A stretch of DNA of 53,741 bases, taken from the NCBI RefSeq assembly GCF_900155655.1, contig NZ_LT707005.1, forward strand, positions 37,929-91,669, read 5' to 3'. Source of the stretch: Prevotella ihumii (GTDB lineage Bacteria > Bacteroidota > Bacteroidia > Bacteroidales > Bacteroidaceae). The notes below the pieces were generated by a model. It worked only from the letters and a program-made list of their open reading frames with translations, did not search any database and was not told the origin of the DNA. Positions 44,562-53,686 of this stretch are shown here, piece by piece. The position numbers were made by a program, and so were the translations under genes. Position 1 is the stretch's first letter; the number at the start of each line of letters is the position of its first letter.

Positions 44562-44592
44562 CAAAGGTACGAAACTGTCTTTAGCAATCATA
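44562..44592 (-). promoter_or_regulatory. Promoter of bridge RNA copy 2
   Basis: TACCTTTG on the minus strand at 44562-44569, preceded 19 bases upstream by TATG, the same arrangement as in copy 1. Confidence 0.58.
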
Positions 44593-44651
44593 GTTTTACC
44601 TTGATTATTTAATGTTTATGCGACTGCGTCGCATTCTTCTGCAAACTTAGA

Positions 44652-44840
44652 GGTCGTTAGACTTCTTCGAGATTTGCGAGCTTATTTTGAGCTATTTTCG
44701 TTTGTTTTTGAAGACGTTTAGCGCGCTAAACAACTGAAAAAACAAACGAAAAGAGCCAAAATAAGGTGCAAAGACGAAGAAAAGCATAACATCTAAACGC
44801 TTTAAAAAGTCTTTTCGGACTAATGACGATTTGGGTTTAA
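44652..44840 (-). repeat. MITE-like repeat copy C (body) plus TTTAA duplication
   Basis: MITE body 44652-44835 with right tip CGATTTGGG, then TTTAA 44836-44840. The centre is the perfect palindrome GTTTAGCGCGCTAAAC. Its other tip is at 43294-43302 beyond the IS110. Orientation is opposite to copy A. Confidence 0.85.
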
Positions 44841-44982
44841 TACATTTATAGTGCCCAAAATCGTTGTTCTAATTTTCTTTGTCTTATTATATAATAAGGT
44901 GTAATATGGTCTATGGTTCGCAGATATTTGCACAAATAAAAAATAAATGTGCAAATATAATAGAGCTTTAGAACAATATATG

Positions 44983-44990
44983 TAACTTTG
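44983..44990 (+). promoter_or_regulatory. -7 box TAACTTTG for the FadL-like gene
   Basis: Matches TAnnTTTG, 41 bases before the start. Confidence 0.55.
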
Positions 44991-45031
44991 CAACCACTTT
45001 TAAGAAGTATATTACTAATTTTATAAGGATT

Positions 45032-46561
45032 ATGAAACAAAGAAAAGCGTGTGCTATTGTAGGTTTATTGGCAATAGCTTCAGCAGTTCAAGCAGGTGGT
45101 TATCTTACTAACACCAATCACAACATTGCGTTCAATCGTAACTTTGCCCGTGTGGGTACAATAGGTATTGATGGTGTATATAGCAACCCTGCTGGTGTAG
45201 CATTCCTTGAGAATGGTTTTCACGTATCATTCAACGTTCAGAATGTGTATCAAACTCGCACCATTACCTCAAGTATGACCCTCCCTGCATTGCAAGGCAC
45301 TCCTTTTTATCAACCTTTCAAATTGAATGGTGGTAACGAAAATGGTGAAAAGCAATTTGTAGGTAAGGCATCTGTGCCTGTGCTTCCAAGTTTCCAGATT
45401 GCTAAAAACTACGATAAGTGGGGCTTCCAGTTAGGTTTTGGAATTGTTGGTGGCGGTGGCAAGGCTACTTTCAATGCAGGTTTGCCTTCATTCGAGCGTA
45501 GCATTTCTATGCTTCCTGCTTTGCTTTATAGCAAGGATCTCAAGAGTCCTACTCCTGGATATAGCGTAAGTAGTTATATCAAAGGTCAGCAGTACGACTT
45601 CGGATTGCAGTTGGGTACAACTTATAAGGTGAACGACAACCTCGCTGTATATGGTGGTGCACGTTTCAACTATATTTACAATAAGTACGAAGGCAATATC
45701 CTCAACATCTCTGCAAATATAGGTGGACAAAACAGAAACCTCTACGACTTCTTCTCTGAAACCGCTGTAGGACTTACCCAGCTTGCTTCTCAGTATGCTT
45801 CTCAGGCAGCTGCTGCAACCGACCCTGCTACCAAGGCTAAACTTGAGGGTGCTGCAAAGATGGTTGAAGGCAAACTTAAGGAAGTAAATGAGACAAAAGA
45901 AAAGGTAAAAGACAAGTATCTCGATTGTACACAACGTGGTTGGGGTATCACTCCAATCATTGGTATCGACTACCGCACAGGCAAATGGAACTTTGGTGCA
46001 CGCTACGAGTTTACCACCAAGTTTAACATTCAGAACGATACCAAACGCGACGATACAGGTATGTTCCGTGATGGTGTGAACACCCCTAACGACCTTCCTG
46101 GCATCTTGGCAGTAGGTACACAATACTCAGTACTCGACAATTTGCGCCTTATGGCAAGTTTCCACTACTATTTCGACAAGGACGCACGTATGGCTAACGA
46201 CAAGCAACGCCTCATCAAGAGCAACACACGCGAATACCTTGCAGGTGTAGAATGGGACGTAACTCCAGCCATTACCCTTAGTGCAGGCGGACAGTCTACA
46301 CGTTATGGCTTGGGCGATGGTCAGTACTTATCCGACCTCAGCTATGTAACCAGCAGTTACAGCCTTGGTTTCGGTGCTAAAATTAAAGTGGCAAAGAATG
46401 CCCATTTGAATGTGGCTTACTTCTTTACCGACTACGAAAACTTCAAGAAGGAATACGAAACCACAATTCCTTCTGCCGTAGGCCCTATGAAGGCACAGAA
46501 TGTTGACGACTTTACACGTACTAATAAGGTACTTGGCGTAGGTCTCGATATTAAGTTCTAA
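45032..46561 (+). CDS. FadL/TodX-like outer-membrane transport protein
   Basis: 509 residues. A signal peptide (MKQRKACAIVGLLAIASAVQ) is followed by the FadL-family opening: GGYLTNTNHNIAFNRNFARV and GIDGVYSNPAGVAFLENGFH, where the NPAG motif is the hallmark. A 14-strand-type barrel follows (WGFQLGFGIVGGGGKATFNA, QYDFGLQLGTTYKVNDNLAV, WNFGARYEFTTKFNI) and it ends VLGVGLDIKF. Alanine-rich residues about 250-300 form an extra helical, coiled segment. FadL proteins let hydrophobic compounds cross the outer membrane; the substrate here is unknown. Confidence 0.88.
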   Translation: MKQRKACAIVGLLAIASAVQAGGYLTNTNHNIAFNRNFARVGTIGIDGVYSNPAGVAFLENGFHVSFNVQNVYQTRTITSSMTLPALQGTPFYQPFKLNGGNENGEKQFVGKASVPVLPSFQIAKNYDKWGFQLGFGIVGGGGKATFNAGLPSFERSISMLPALLYSKDLKSPTPGYSVSSYIKGQQYDFGLQLGTTYKVNDNLAVYGGARFNYIYNKYEGNILNISANIGGQNRNLYDFFSETAVGLTQLASQYASQAAAATDPATKAKLEGAAKMVEGKLKEVNETKEKVKDKYLDCTQRGWGITPIIGIDYRTGKWNFGARYEFTTKFNIQNDTKRDDTGMFRDGVNTPNDLPGILAVGTQYSVLDNLRLMASFHYYFDKDARMANDKQRLIKSNTREYLAGVEWDVTPAITLSAGGQSTRYGLGDGQYLSDLSYVTSSYSLGFGAKIKVAKNAHLNVAYFFTDYENFKKEYETTIPSAVGPMKAQNVDDFTRTNKVLGVGLDIKF

Positions 46562-46592
46562 GCCTCTAAATCTCGGTTTTAATTAATATATT

Positions 46593-46632
46593 AAACGCTC
46601 TAAGTTTCCTCGTGATACTTAGAGCGTTTTTT
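46593..46632 (+). terminator. Terminator of the FadL-like gene
   Basis: Perfect 12-bp stem AAACGCTCTAAG / CTTAGAGCGTTT followed by TTTTTC. Confidence 0.88.
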
Positions 46633-46937
46633 CTAACTATCCCATTCCGTTACCCATTTGCACCTTTTTCTCTTTTTCGCTTTATTTTTTCTTTTCTTCT
46701 ATTAATACTATCAAAAGTGTTAAATCCAACTATCATATTTCTCGTAAGTGCGCACGCAAGGGAAGTTGTACGCAAATAAGCGAAATATGCGTGTGCAATT
46801 GCAAGCTATTGTTTTACAGAGAGATATGAATATGTGCAATGAAATGTGCAAGAAAACAAGTCTTTAGAAGCGGAAATATAGGTGTCTAAATGTGTGATAA
46901 AGAATATTTTTACTCTCTTTTTTTGATATTTTAGCCT
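46633..46937. other. Gene-free AT-rich stretch
   Basis: No gene recognised. It contains GCGCACGCAA...GCGTGTGC-like segments that weakly recall the far end of repeats R1 and R2, but the similarity is too low to call. Confidence 0.35.
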
Positions 46938-47108
46938 ACCAAAGTTCAACGCTGACCGTGCCAAAGTTCAACTTTGAGCCCCTCAAACATATATGTTTGG
47001 CATTATCAGAGTTCAACTTTGATACGATATAAGTAGGCTATCTGTGTTATAGAATATAAAATAAGAAGTATCAAACAATGCTCTTTCGCTGTTTTAAGTG
47101 TTAAAACA
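46938..47108 (+). repeat. Palindrome-rich intergenic repeat, divergent core R3
   Basis: Same orientation as R2. It holds CAAAGTTCAACGCTGACC, CAAAGTTCAACTTTG, AAACATATATGTTT and AGTTCAACTTTG in order, and ends with CTCTTTCGCTGTTTTAAGTG, matching the R2 end CTCTTTTAAATG. Flanking sequence is not conserved, so the palindromic core is the preserved part. Confidence 0.7.
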
Positions 47109-47208
47109 CCCTTTCTTTTTGTTAAAGAATTTCTGTCGAAGAGATTATTGACAAAATGTAATACAAGTTGTTAAAAGAATCATAGTATTTAGATTTTCGG
47201 CTTTACAG

Positions 47209-47240
47209 TTTGCTTGTTTCATTCCTTTTTATTATCTTTG
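47209..47240 (+). promoter_or_regulatory. Promoter of pepP
   Basis: TTTG (47209-47212) and TATCTTTG (47233-47240) separated by 20 bases, the canonical Bacteroidetes spacing, 22 bases before the start. Confidence 0.7.
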
Positions 47241-47262
47241 CTTTACTAAATTTAGCAATGAT

Positions 47263-49050
47263 ATGACAAATACAATCAATGACCGCATAACCGAATTGCG
47301 CAACGTGATGCAACGTGTAGGTATTTCGGCTTTTATCTTTCCAAGTACCGACCCTCATCAAGGCGAATACATACCTGACCATTGGAAGGGTAGGGAGTGG
47401 ATTTCGGGTTTCGATGGCTCGGCAGGTACAGCAGTTGTTACCCTAAAGCGTGCAGCCTTATGGACAGACTCACGCTACTTTATTGCTGCTACCGAACAGC
47501 TTGCAGACACAGAGTTTGTACTGATGAAAGAGCGCATTGCAGGCACACCCTCAATAGCTGAATGGTTGGCAAGCGAGTTTGAAGGTTGCGACGATGTAAA
47601 TATTGGTGTCGATGGTTGGGTATGTTCCAACGCCTTTGTTACCGAACTTGTGGGTGCATTAGGCGAATTGGGCAACTTCTTTGTACAAACCGACTTCGAT
47701 CCCTTGGCAGAGTTGTGGACCGACCGCCCCTCTATTCCTAAAAATAAGATAGAACTGCAACCAATAGCGTATGCTGGCGAAAGCACAACCTCAAAGTTGG
47801 CTCGTATTCGTGAGGCGTTGGCTGCTCAGTATGCTGATGGCATTATGGTTTCTGCGCTTGACGAAATAGCGTGGACGCTCAATCTGCGTGGTAGCGATGT
47901 ACACTGCAACCCTGTGTTTGTGGCTTATCTGCTTATTGGAGCAAAGACCGCTAAACTCTTTGTTGATGCCGATAAGTTGACCGATGAGGTACGTGCATAT
48001 TTGGCTAACGAAGGCGTAGAGGTGAAGCGATACGATGAAGTGCTTTCCGAATTGGCTGCATACAATGGTAGCAATTTGCTCTTAGATGGCAATCAGCTCA
48101 ATTTCCAAGTGTTCAACGCTGTGGAAGAAGTGCTTACCCTCGTTGCCCCATCGCCTATTCCAGCAATGAAGGCTGTAAAGAACGAAGTGGAAGTGGAAGG
48201 CTTCCGCCAAGCTATGATACGCGATGGCGTGGCAATGGTGAAATTCTTGAAGTGGTTGAAACCCGCTGTTGAGGCTGGTGGCGAAACCGAAATATCATTA
48301 GACAAGAAGTTGACCGCATTCCGTGCTGAACAAGACCTGTTTAAAGGCATTTCGTTCGATACCATTGTAGGCTATGAAGCGCACGGAGCTATTGTGCATT
48401 ACGAGGCTACACCCGAAACCGATATACCCGTAGCGCCTCACGGATTGGTGCTCATAGACAGTGGTGCGCAATACTTGGACGGCACAACCGACATTACCCG
48501 AACGATAGCTTTGGGCGATGTAACCGATGAGCAAAAGAAGATATATACCCTTGTGCTGAAAGGACATATACAGTTAGACCTTTGCAAATTCCCTGCTGGG
48601 GCTTGCGGTTCGCAGATTGACGCCTTTGCACGTGGTGCAATGTGGCGCGAAGGCTACAACTTTATGCACGGCACAGGTCACGGCGTGGGTAGCTACCTCA
48701 ATGTACACGAAGGCCCTCACCAAATTCGTATGGAATGGCGACCAGCTCCGCTGAAGGCAGGAATGACCGTTACCAACGAGCCTGGTATTTATCTTGAAGG
48801 CAAGTTTGGTGTACGTATAGAGAATACATTGGTTATTCAGCCTTACAAGACAACAGCCTTTGGCGAGTTCCTACAGTTCGAAACCCTTACCCTTGCACCT
48901 ATTGATACCGCTCCTATCGACTTCTCAATGATGACCACAGAGGAAGTAGAGTGGCTCAACGCATACCATAAGAAAGTGTACAATACCCTTTCGCCTTATC
49001 TTAACGATGAGGAAAAGGCGTGGTTGAAAGCAGCTTGTGCAACAGTATAA
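47263..49050 (+). CDS. pepP: Xaa-Pro aminopeptidase (M24B, APP type)
   Basis: 595 residues, cytoplasmic (no signal). It removes the residue before a proline at peptide N-termini. Two creatinase-like N-domains (DPHQGEYIPDHWKGREWISG; YADGIMVSALDEIAWTLNLR) precede the pita-bread catalytic domain. Metal ligands lie in LIDSGAQYLDGTTDITRT (two Asp), MHGTGHGVGSYLNVHEGP (His), TNEPGIYLEG (Glu) and GVRIENTLVI (Glu). The three-domain length fits eukaryote-like APP enzymes found in Bacteroidetes. It precedes the tricorn gene by 65 bases, giving a likely peptide-breakdown pair. Confidence 0.94.
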   Translation: MTNTINDRITELRNVMQRVGISAFIFPSTDPHQGEYIPDHWKGREWISGFDGSAGTAVVTLKRAALWTDSRYFIAATEQLADTEFVLMKERIAGTPSIAEWLASEFEGCDDVNIGVDGWVCSNAFVTELVGALGELGNFFVQTDFDPLAELWTDRPSIPKNKIELQPIAYAGESTTSKLARIREALAAQYADGIMVSALDEIAWTLNLRGSDVHCNPVFVAYLLIGAKTAKLFVDADKLTDEVRAYLANEGVEVKRYDEVLSELAAYNGSNLLLDGNQLNFQVFNAVEEVLTLVAPSPIPAMKAVKNEVEVEGFRQAMIRDGVAMVKFLKWLKPAVEAGGETEISLDKKLTAFRAEQDLFKGISFDTIVGYEAHGAIVHYEATPETDIPVAPHGLVLIDSGAQYLDGTTDITRTIALGDVTDEQKKIYTLVLKGHIQLDLCKFPAGACGSQIDAFARGAMWREGYNFMHGTGHGVGSYLNVHEGPHQIRMEWRPAPLKAGMTVTNEPGIYLEGKFGVRIENTLVIQPYKTTAFGEFLQFETLTLAPIDTAPIDFSMMTTEEVEWLNAYHKKVYNTLSPYLNDEEKAWLKAACATV

Positions 49051-49115
49051 AAAGACTTAAAAAGACAATATAATATTCTTCTTAACGAATAAACAGTAAA
49101 AACAAAAGAAAGATA

Positions 49116-52100
49116 ATGAAGAAAATTTTAACGATGATGCTTCTTGGAGTATCAATGGCAGCTTCGGCAGACAACAATCCGTTATGGATGCGCCATAGTG
49201 CCATTTCTCCCGATGGGCAGACTATCGCCTTTTCTTATCAAGGCGATATTTTTACCGTACCAGTGACTGGCGGTAGTGCTCGACAGTTGACCACCAACCC
49301 TGCTTACGATGCTTATCCTGTATGGAGCAACGACGGGCAGAAAATAGCTTTTGCTTCGTCACGTGAAGGAAGTTTAGACATCTATGTGATGGCGAAAGAA
49401 GGTGGAGCGCCCACGCGTCTTACCACCAATAGCGGCAACGAGTTGCCAATGACCTTTGTTGGAAACGACAAAGTGTTGTTTACAGCTTCAAATATGCCTA
49501 CTGCAAAGTCTATCTTCTTTGCATCGGGCGTATTTCCACAAACCTACGAGGTAAGTGTTAAAGGCGGCAGACCACGCTTGTTTTCACCTTTGACAATGTG
49601 CGATGTGAGCGTAAATGCGGCAGGCGATATACTTTATCACGACCAAAAAGGCTATGAAGACAACTTCAGAAAGCACCACCGTTCGCCAGTGGCTCGCGAT
49701 ATATGGATGTATAGCAAAGGAAAGTATAAGAAACTGACCACCTTTGAAGGTGAAGACCGTACACCCGTATGGAGCAACGATGCGTCGGCTTATTACTACT
49801 TGAGCGAAGAAGATGGAACATTCAATGTGTACAAACGCAACATTGACGGAACAGGAAAGGTACAACTGACCCATCATAAGAAGAACCCTGTGCGTTTCCT
49901 CACTGCAGCTAAGAACGGCACATTGTGCTACGGCTATGATGGCGAAATCTATACACTTTCTGCCAATGGCGAACCTAAGAAGGTGAACATCAGTATCACC
50001 ACCGACCAGATAGTGTCATCGCTCGACCGCCAATTGCGTACATCGGGTGCAACCGAAATCAAGGTGTCGCCTAACGGAAAGGAAGTAGCATTTATTCTTC
50101 ACGGCGATGTGTATGTTACATCACTCGATTATAAGACTACAAAGCAGATAACCAATACAGCTGAACAAGAGCGCAATGTAGATGTTTCGCCTGATGGAAA
50201 GAGCATTGTATATGCTTCAGAACGTAACGGACTTTGGCAGATTTACCAAACTAAGATTAAGAGCGATAAGGAAAAAGAGTTTGCTTACGCTACCGACCTT
50301 GTGGAGGAACGACTGACCAATACCAACCAAACATCGCAGATGCCACAATATAGTCCTGACGGAAAGAAGATAGCTTACTATGAAAATAGAGCTTCGCTGA
50401 AGGTGATGGACTTGAAGAGCAAAAACGTTGTTACGGCTACCGATGGTCAAGATGTGTATTCTTATCAAGATGGCGATATATGGTTTTCATGGAGTCCTGA
50501 TAGCCGTTGGATATTAGCACCTTATATGGGCAATGGCGGTTGGAATAACCCTGATGTGGCTTTGGTGGACGCTTCAGGCAAGAAACCTATTTACAACTTG
50601 ACTCAAAGCGGTTATGGCGATGGCTATGCTAAGTGGGTATTGGGCGGAAAGGCTATGCTCTTTAGCAGCGACCGTGCAGGTTATCGCAGTCACGGAAGTT
50701 GGGGCTCGGAGAATGACGTTTACATTATGTTCTTCGACCTTGATGCTTACGAGCGTTTCCGCATGACAAAGGAAGAACGTAGCTTGGCTGATGCTGCTGA
50801 AAAGGAAAAGAAGAAGGCAGAGGAAGCTGCAAAGGAAAAAGACAAGAAGAACAAGAAGAAAGGCAAGAAAAACGCAAAAGCCGACAAGAAAGATGAGAAG
50901 AAAGAGGACGTGAAAGCATTGGCGTTCGACTTAGACAACTGTCGTGACCGTGTTGTGCGTCTTACTGTAAATTCGTCAGACCTTGGCGATGCTGTGCTCA
51001 ATCCTGATGGCGACGTATTGTATTATCAAGCTGCTTTTGAAGGTGGGTACGACTTGTGGAAACACGACTTGAAAGAAAACAAAACACAACTTGTATTGAA
51101 GGGCATTGGTAGTGGTGCATTTGAGGCTGATAAAGACTTCAAGAACATTTACTATTGCTCACGTGGTAGCATCAAGAAGATTGACCTTGGTAAAAACTCT
51201 ATTGGAAATGTAGACTTTGAAGCACGTTTCGATTACAAACCATTTGCTGAACGTGAATACATCTTCAACCACGTATGGCAGCAAGTGTACGACAAGTTCT
51301 ATGTGGAAGATATTCACGGTGTAGATTGGGCAGGTTATAAGAAGATATACGAACGCTTCCTACCTTATATTAATAACAACTACGACTTCCAAGAGATGCT
51401 TTCAGAGTTGTTGGGCGAATTGAATGCTTCGCACACTGGTGCACGCTTCCGTCCTTATGGCGCAAGTTTGAATACCGCTTCGCTTGGTTTGTTCTTCGAT
51501 AACGCTTACGAGGGTGATGGGCTCAAGGTAGAAGAAGTGATTAAGCGTGGTCCGTTTGCCGTAAAGAAAACAGGAGTTGAGGCTGGTTGCATCATCGAAA
51601 AGATAGATGGCGAACCTATCCTTGCAGGCAAGGACTACAACTATATGTTGGACGGTAAGACCAACCGCCCTGTACGTGTATCGGTTTACAATCCAAAGAC
51701 CAAGAAGCGTTTTGATGTAACGGTGAAAGCCATTAGCAAGGGTGCTGAAGAAAACTTGCTTTATAAGCGTTGGGTAGACCGTAATCGTGCCCTCGTAGAT
51801 AGCATTTCGGGTGGAAAGATTGCATACGTTCACGTCAGAGGTATGGATAGTCCAAGTTTCCGCACGGTGTATAGCGAATTGTTGAGTGCTGAGAACAGAA
51901 TCAAGAAGGCTGTTATTGTGGACGAACGTCACAATGGTGGTGGTTGGTTGCACGATGACCTTTGCACGCTGCTTAGCGGTAAGGAGTATCAGAAGTTTAT
52001 TCCTCACGGCAAGTATATTGGTAGCGACCCATTCAATAAGTGGAACAAACCATCGTGTGTGATGATTTGCGAGGACGACTACAGTAATGGTCAGGGTTTC

Positions 52101-52361
52101 CCACAGATATACAAGTATTTGGGTATTGGTAAACTTATTGGTGCGCCAGTAGCAGGTACGATGACTGCCGTATGGTGGGAAACACTCATCAATGGAATGG
52201 TGTTTGGTATTCCACAAGTGGGCTGCCAAGATATGAATGGCAAGTTTGCTGAAAACCAAACACTCAACCCTGATATTGAGGTTTACAACACACCAGAAGA
52301 CTATATCAATGGTTACGACCGTCAATTGGTACGTGCTGTGGAAGAAATGATGAAGAAGTAG
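49116..52361 (+). CDS. Tricorn-type protease (S41) with beta-propellers and PDZ domain
   Basis: 1081 residues. A signal peptide (MKKILTMMLLGVSMAASA) predicts periplasmic location. Propeller repeats of the TolB/tricorn type (RHSAISPDGQTIAFSYQGDI, PVWSNDGQKIAFASSREGSL, YSPDGKKIAYYENRA) fill about 20-540. A lysine/glutamate-rich stretch (about 553-608; KEKDKKNKKKGKKNAKADKK) links to the C-terminal half, with tricorn C1 (HVWQQVYDKFYVEDIHGVDW), LNASHTGARF, a PDZ domain and the S41 core (VDERHNGGGWLHDD, CEDDYSNGQGFPQ with the nucleophile Ser, AENQTLNPDI with the Glu). Such enzymes cut peptides from larger proteases. MITE E starts five bases after its stop. Confidence 0.92.
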   Translation: MKKILTMMLLGVSMAASADNNPLWMRHSAISPDGQTIAFSYQGDIFTVPVTGGSARQLTTNPAYDAYPVWSNDGQKIAFASSREGSLDIYVMAKEGGAPTRLTTNSGNELPMTFVGNDKVLFTASNMPTAKSIFFASGVFPQTYEVSVKGGRPRLFSPLTMCDVSVNAAGDILYHDQKGYEDNFRKHHRSPVARDIWMYSKGKYKKLTTFEGEDRTPVWSNDASAYYYLSEEDGTFNVYKRNIDGTGKVQLTHHKKNPVRFLTAAKNGTLCYGYDGEIYTLSANGEPKKVNISITTDQIVSSLDRQLRTSGATEIKVSPNGKEVAFILHGDVYVTSLDYKTTKQITNTAEQERNVDVSPDGKSIVYASERNGLWQIYQTKIKSDKEKEFAYATDLVEERLTNTNQTSQMPQYSPDGKKIAYYENRASLKVMDLKSKNVVTATDGQDVYSYQDGDIWFSWSPDSRWILAPYMGNGGWNNPDVALVDASGKKPIYNLTQSGYGDGYAKWVLGGKAMLFSSDRAGYRSHGSWGSENDVYIMFFDLDAYERFRMTKEERSLADAAEKEKKKAEEAAKEKDKKNKKKGKKNAKADKKDEKKEDVKALAFDLDNCRDRVVRLTVNSSDLGDAVLNPDGDVLYYQAAFEGGYDLWKHDLKENKTQLVLKGIGSGAFEADKDFKNIYYCSRGSIKKIDLGKNSIGNVDFEARFDYKPFAEREYIFNHVWQQVYDKFYVEDIHGVDWAGYKKIYERFLPYINNNYDFQEMLSELLGELNASHTGARFRPYGASLNTASLGLFFDNAYEGDGLKVEEVIKRGPFAVKKTGVEAGCIIEKIDGEPILAGKDYNYMLDGKTNRPVRVSVYNPKTKKRFDVTVKAISKGAEENLLYKRWVDRNRALVDSISGGKIAYVHVRGMDSPSFRTVYSELLSAENRIKKAVIVDERHNGGGWLHDDLCTLLSGKEYQKFIPHGKYIGSDPFNKWNKPSCVMICEDDYSNGQGFPQIYKYLGIGKLIGAPVAGTMTAVWWETLINGMVFGIPQVGCQDMNGKFAENQTLNPDIEVYNTPEDYINGYDRQLVRAVEEMMKK

Positions 52362-52366
52362 GCACA

Positions 52367-52558
52367 TTTAACCTAAACCGCTCGTTAGAATGAGAATGTA
52401 TTTTTAGGCTTATTTTGCATATATCAAAGGATCATAGCGGACTATGTGACTGCCGATATAGGCAAAATAAAGCCAAAATAAGGCAAAAAGACATCTCATA
52501 AGTTTCAATAATACTTGAAGTAACAGCTAAACTGGTCTAACGACGGTTTTGGGTTTAA
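52367..52558 (+). repeat. MITE-like repeat type 2 (copy E) with TTTAA duplications
   Basis: The 182-bp element 52372-52553 is flanked by TTTAA at 52367-52371 and 52554-52558. Ends CCTAAACCGCTCGTTAG and CTAACGACGGTTTTGGG are imperfect inverted repeats of the family. The internal sequence differs from type 1 and matches the truncated copy at 24847. Confidence 0.82.
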
Positions 52559-52634
52559 CCCAAATCGGTCGTTAGACTTCTTCGAGATTTGCGAGCTTAT
52601 TTTGAGCTGTTTTTGGTTGTTTTTGAAGACGTTG
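52559..52634 (+). repeat. MITE-like repeat type 1, left half only (copy D)
   Basis: Begins CCCAAATCGGTCGTTAG directly after the TTTAA shared with copy E, then matches the family until GAAGACGTT at about 52634, where unrelated sequence starts. The tip is a perfect unoccupied IS110 target. Confidence 0.78.
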
Positions 52635-52763
52635 ACGAGAAATATTCGTTACCTACCCACACGATTTGTTATAGAGCCAATATTTTCAAAACAATAGGTT
52701 TTGGTGGCGCAAAACAGGCTATTTCGAAACCCAAAACAATAGGTCTACGTTTTGACATAAAAC
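52635..52763. other. Unassigned stretch between MITE D and the IS66 left end
   Basis: Contains the direct repeat AAAACAATAGGT twice (with T or C next) and stretches such as CAAAACAATAGGTTTTGG. It may be the remnant of another element. No gene recognised. Confidence 0.35.
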
Positions 52764-52786
52764 GTAAGCATCCAATATTAGCCGCC

Positions 52787-52817
52787 TTTGTGTAACATTC
52801 TTGCTTTACTACCTTTG
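52787..52817 (+). promoter_or_regulatory. Promoter of IS66 tnpB
   Basis: TTTG (52787-52790) and TACCTTTG (52810-52817) with 19 bases between, just inside the left inverted repeat and 12 bases before the start. Confidence 0.65.
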
Positions 52818-52829
52818 CCCGAAAAACTT

Positions 52830-53174
52830 ATGTTTGTACTCAACGAAACAAATGTTTTTCGGGTTTGTTGCACTCCTGTGGACATGCGTCAGGGTATTGT
52901 TCGCCTGTCCCAATTGGTACGCAGCAATGACTTCAATCCTTCTGATGGTGTTGTCTACGTTTTCTACAATCGATCCCGTAACCGAATTAAATTGCTGCAC
53001 TGGGAACGCTGTGGTTTTGTCGTGTATCATAAACAGATGGCACAGGGTTGCCTGAGTCCTAAAATCATACGGGCGAGAACTGGATTTTATGAACTTCGCT
53101 GGGACGAATTGGTACTCTATATAGAAGGTATAAATCCTAATTGCTACCGAAGAAAAAGATACAATAAATCTTAG
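52830..53174 (+). CDS. IS66 accessory protein TnpB
   Basis: 114 residues from the ATG at 52830; the longer frame to 52788 starts before the promoter and is not used. Family landmarks: CTPVDMRQGIVRLSQLVRS, DGVVYVFYNRSRNRIKLLHW and GFVVYHKQMAQGCL. It is the small protein that, with TnpC, is required for IS66 transposition. Complete. Confidence 0.9.
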   Translation: MFVLNETNVFRVCCTPVDMRQGIVRLSQLVRSNDFNPSDGVVYVFYNRSRNRIKLLHWERCGFVVYHKQMAQGCLSPKIIRARTGFYELRWDELVLYIEGINPNCYRRKRYNKS

Positions 53175-53237
53175 TATTTTCTTGCCAGTATCAGATATTT
53201 TTTGTAACTTTACATCGTATAAAGAACTGATAATGTG

Positions 53238-53332
53238 ATGAATATGCCTTATTGCACAATGACATCTGACTACCATTCTCTCACTCGGGAAGCTGTTGTT
53301 AAACTTCTTGAGCAAAGGGATGCTGAACTTAA
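53238..53332 (+). pseudogene. IS66 tnpC, first 31 codons, interrupted
   Basis: MNMPYCTMTSDYHSLTREAV then VKLLEQRDAEL is a typical IS66 TnpC start. After DAEL the frame runs into the left end of an IS1634-like element at 53333 and ends there by chance at 53432. The downstream part of tnpC is outside the window or lost. Confidence 0.75.
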
Positions 53333-53495
53333 CCCAAGTTTAACGGGCATAATTATTTTTCATAAATTTTCAGTGTGTTTTGAGGGTTTCAGGTTTGCTA
53401 AGTACTTAATAATCAGCCGTAGCGTTTTCTGAATACGGGCTAAATCTGATTTGTAGGACACCAGCATATCAATTTTTTTTTGTTACTTTGCACCT

Positions 53496-53686
53496 ATGCA
53501 CGCAAATGTACAGACACGTTTTAATCCGGCAACTGGTGAAAAGGCTCTTTATTATAGACTTAAAGAGTCGTATCGTGACGTGGCTGGACACGTACATTCG
53601 CTCATCCTGCTCAATATTGGTTTTGAACCTTCTCTCACAGCCTTGCAGGTGAGAAGGATTGCTTTTGCACTTACAGAGCGTTTTAA
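53496..53686 (+). pseudogene. IS1634-like transposase, N-terminal fragment
   Basis: 63 residues before the MITE junction, starting MHANVQTRFNPATGEKALYY, then YRDVAGHVHSLILLNIGFEP and VRRIAFALTERF. I recognise this as the start of Bacteroidetes IS1634-type transposases. A MITE inserts after TERF; the frame happens to stay open through the MITE to the window end. A -7-like TTACTTTG lies six bases before the ATG. The catalytic domain is not in the window. Confidence 0.7.

Larger units (their letters stand above)
43303..44651 (-). mobile_element. IS110-family element, copy 2 (1349 bp)
   Basis: Inverted copy of 9006-10354, same length and boundaries (left end after CTAACGACC, right end ATAGAAAG before CGATTTGGG). 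It has very few base differences, including one in the left target guide and one that changes a Leu to Pro upstream of the transposase start. Confidence 0.9.
52764..53332 (+). mobile_element. IS66-family element, 5' part (interrupted copy 2)
   Basis: Starts with the terminal repeat GTAAGCATCCAATATTAGCC (52764-52784), identical to the right end at 453-473. It contains tnpB and the first codons of tnpC, then is interrupted at 53333 by an IS1634-like element. The outer flank is CATAAAAC (52756-52763). Confidence 0.87.

Noticed and set aside
51402..52367. 321-codon open frame antisense to the tricorn-type protease gene
   Set aside because: It overlaps the PDZ and S41 domains of a clear protease and has no recognisable family.
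52788..52829. Upstream extension of TnpB (14 codons)
   Set aside because: It would start before the -7 box TACCTTTG at 52810-52817; MFVLNETNVF is the usual start.
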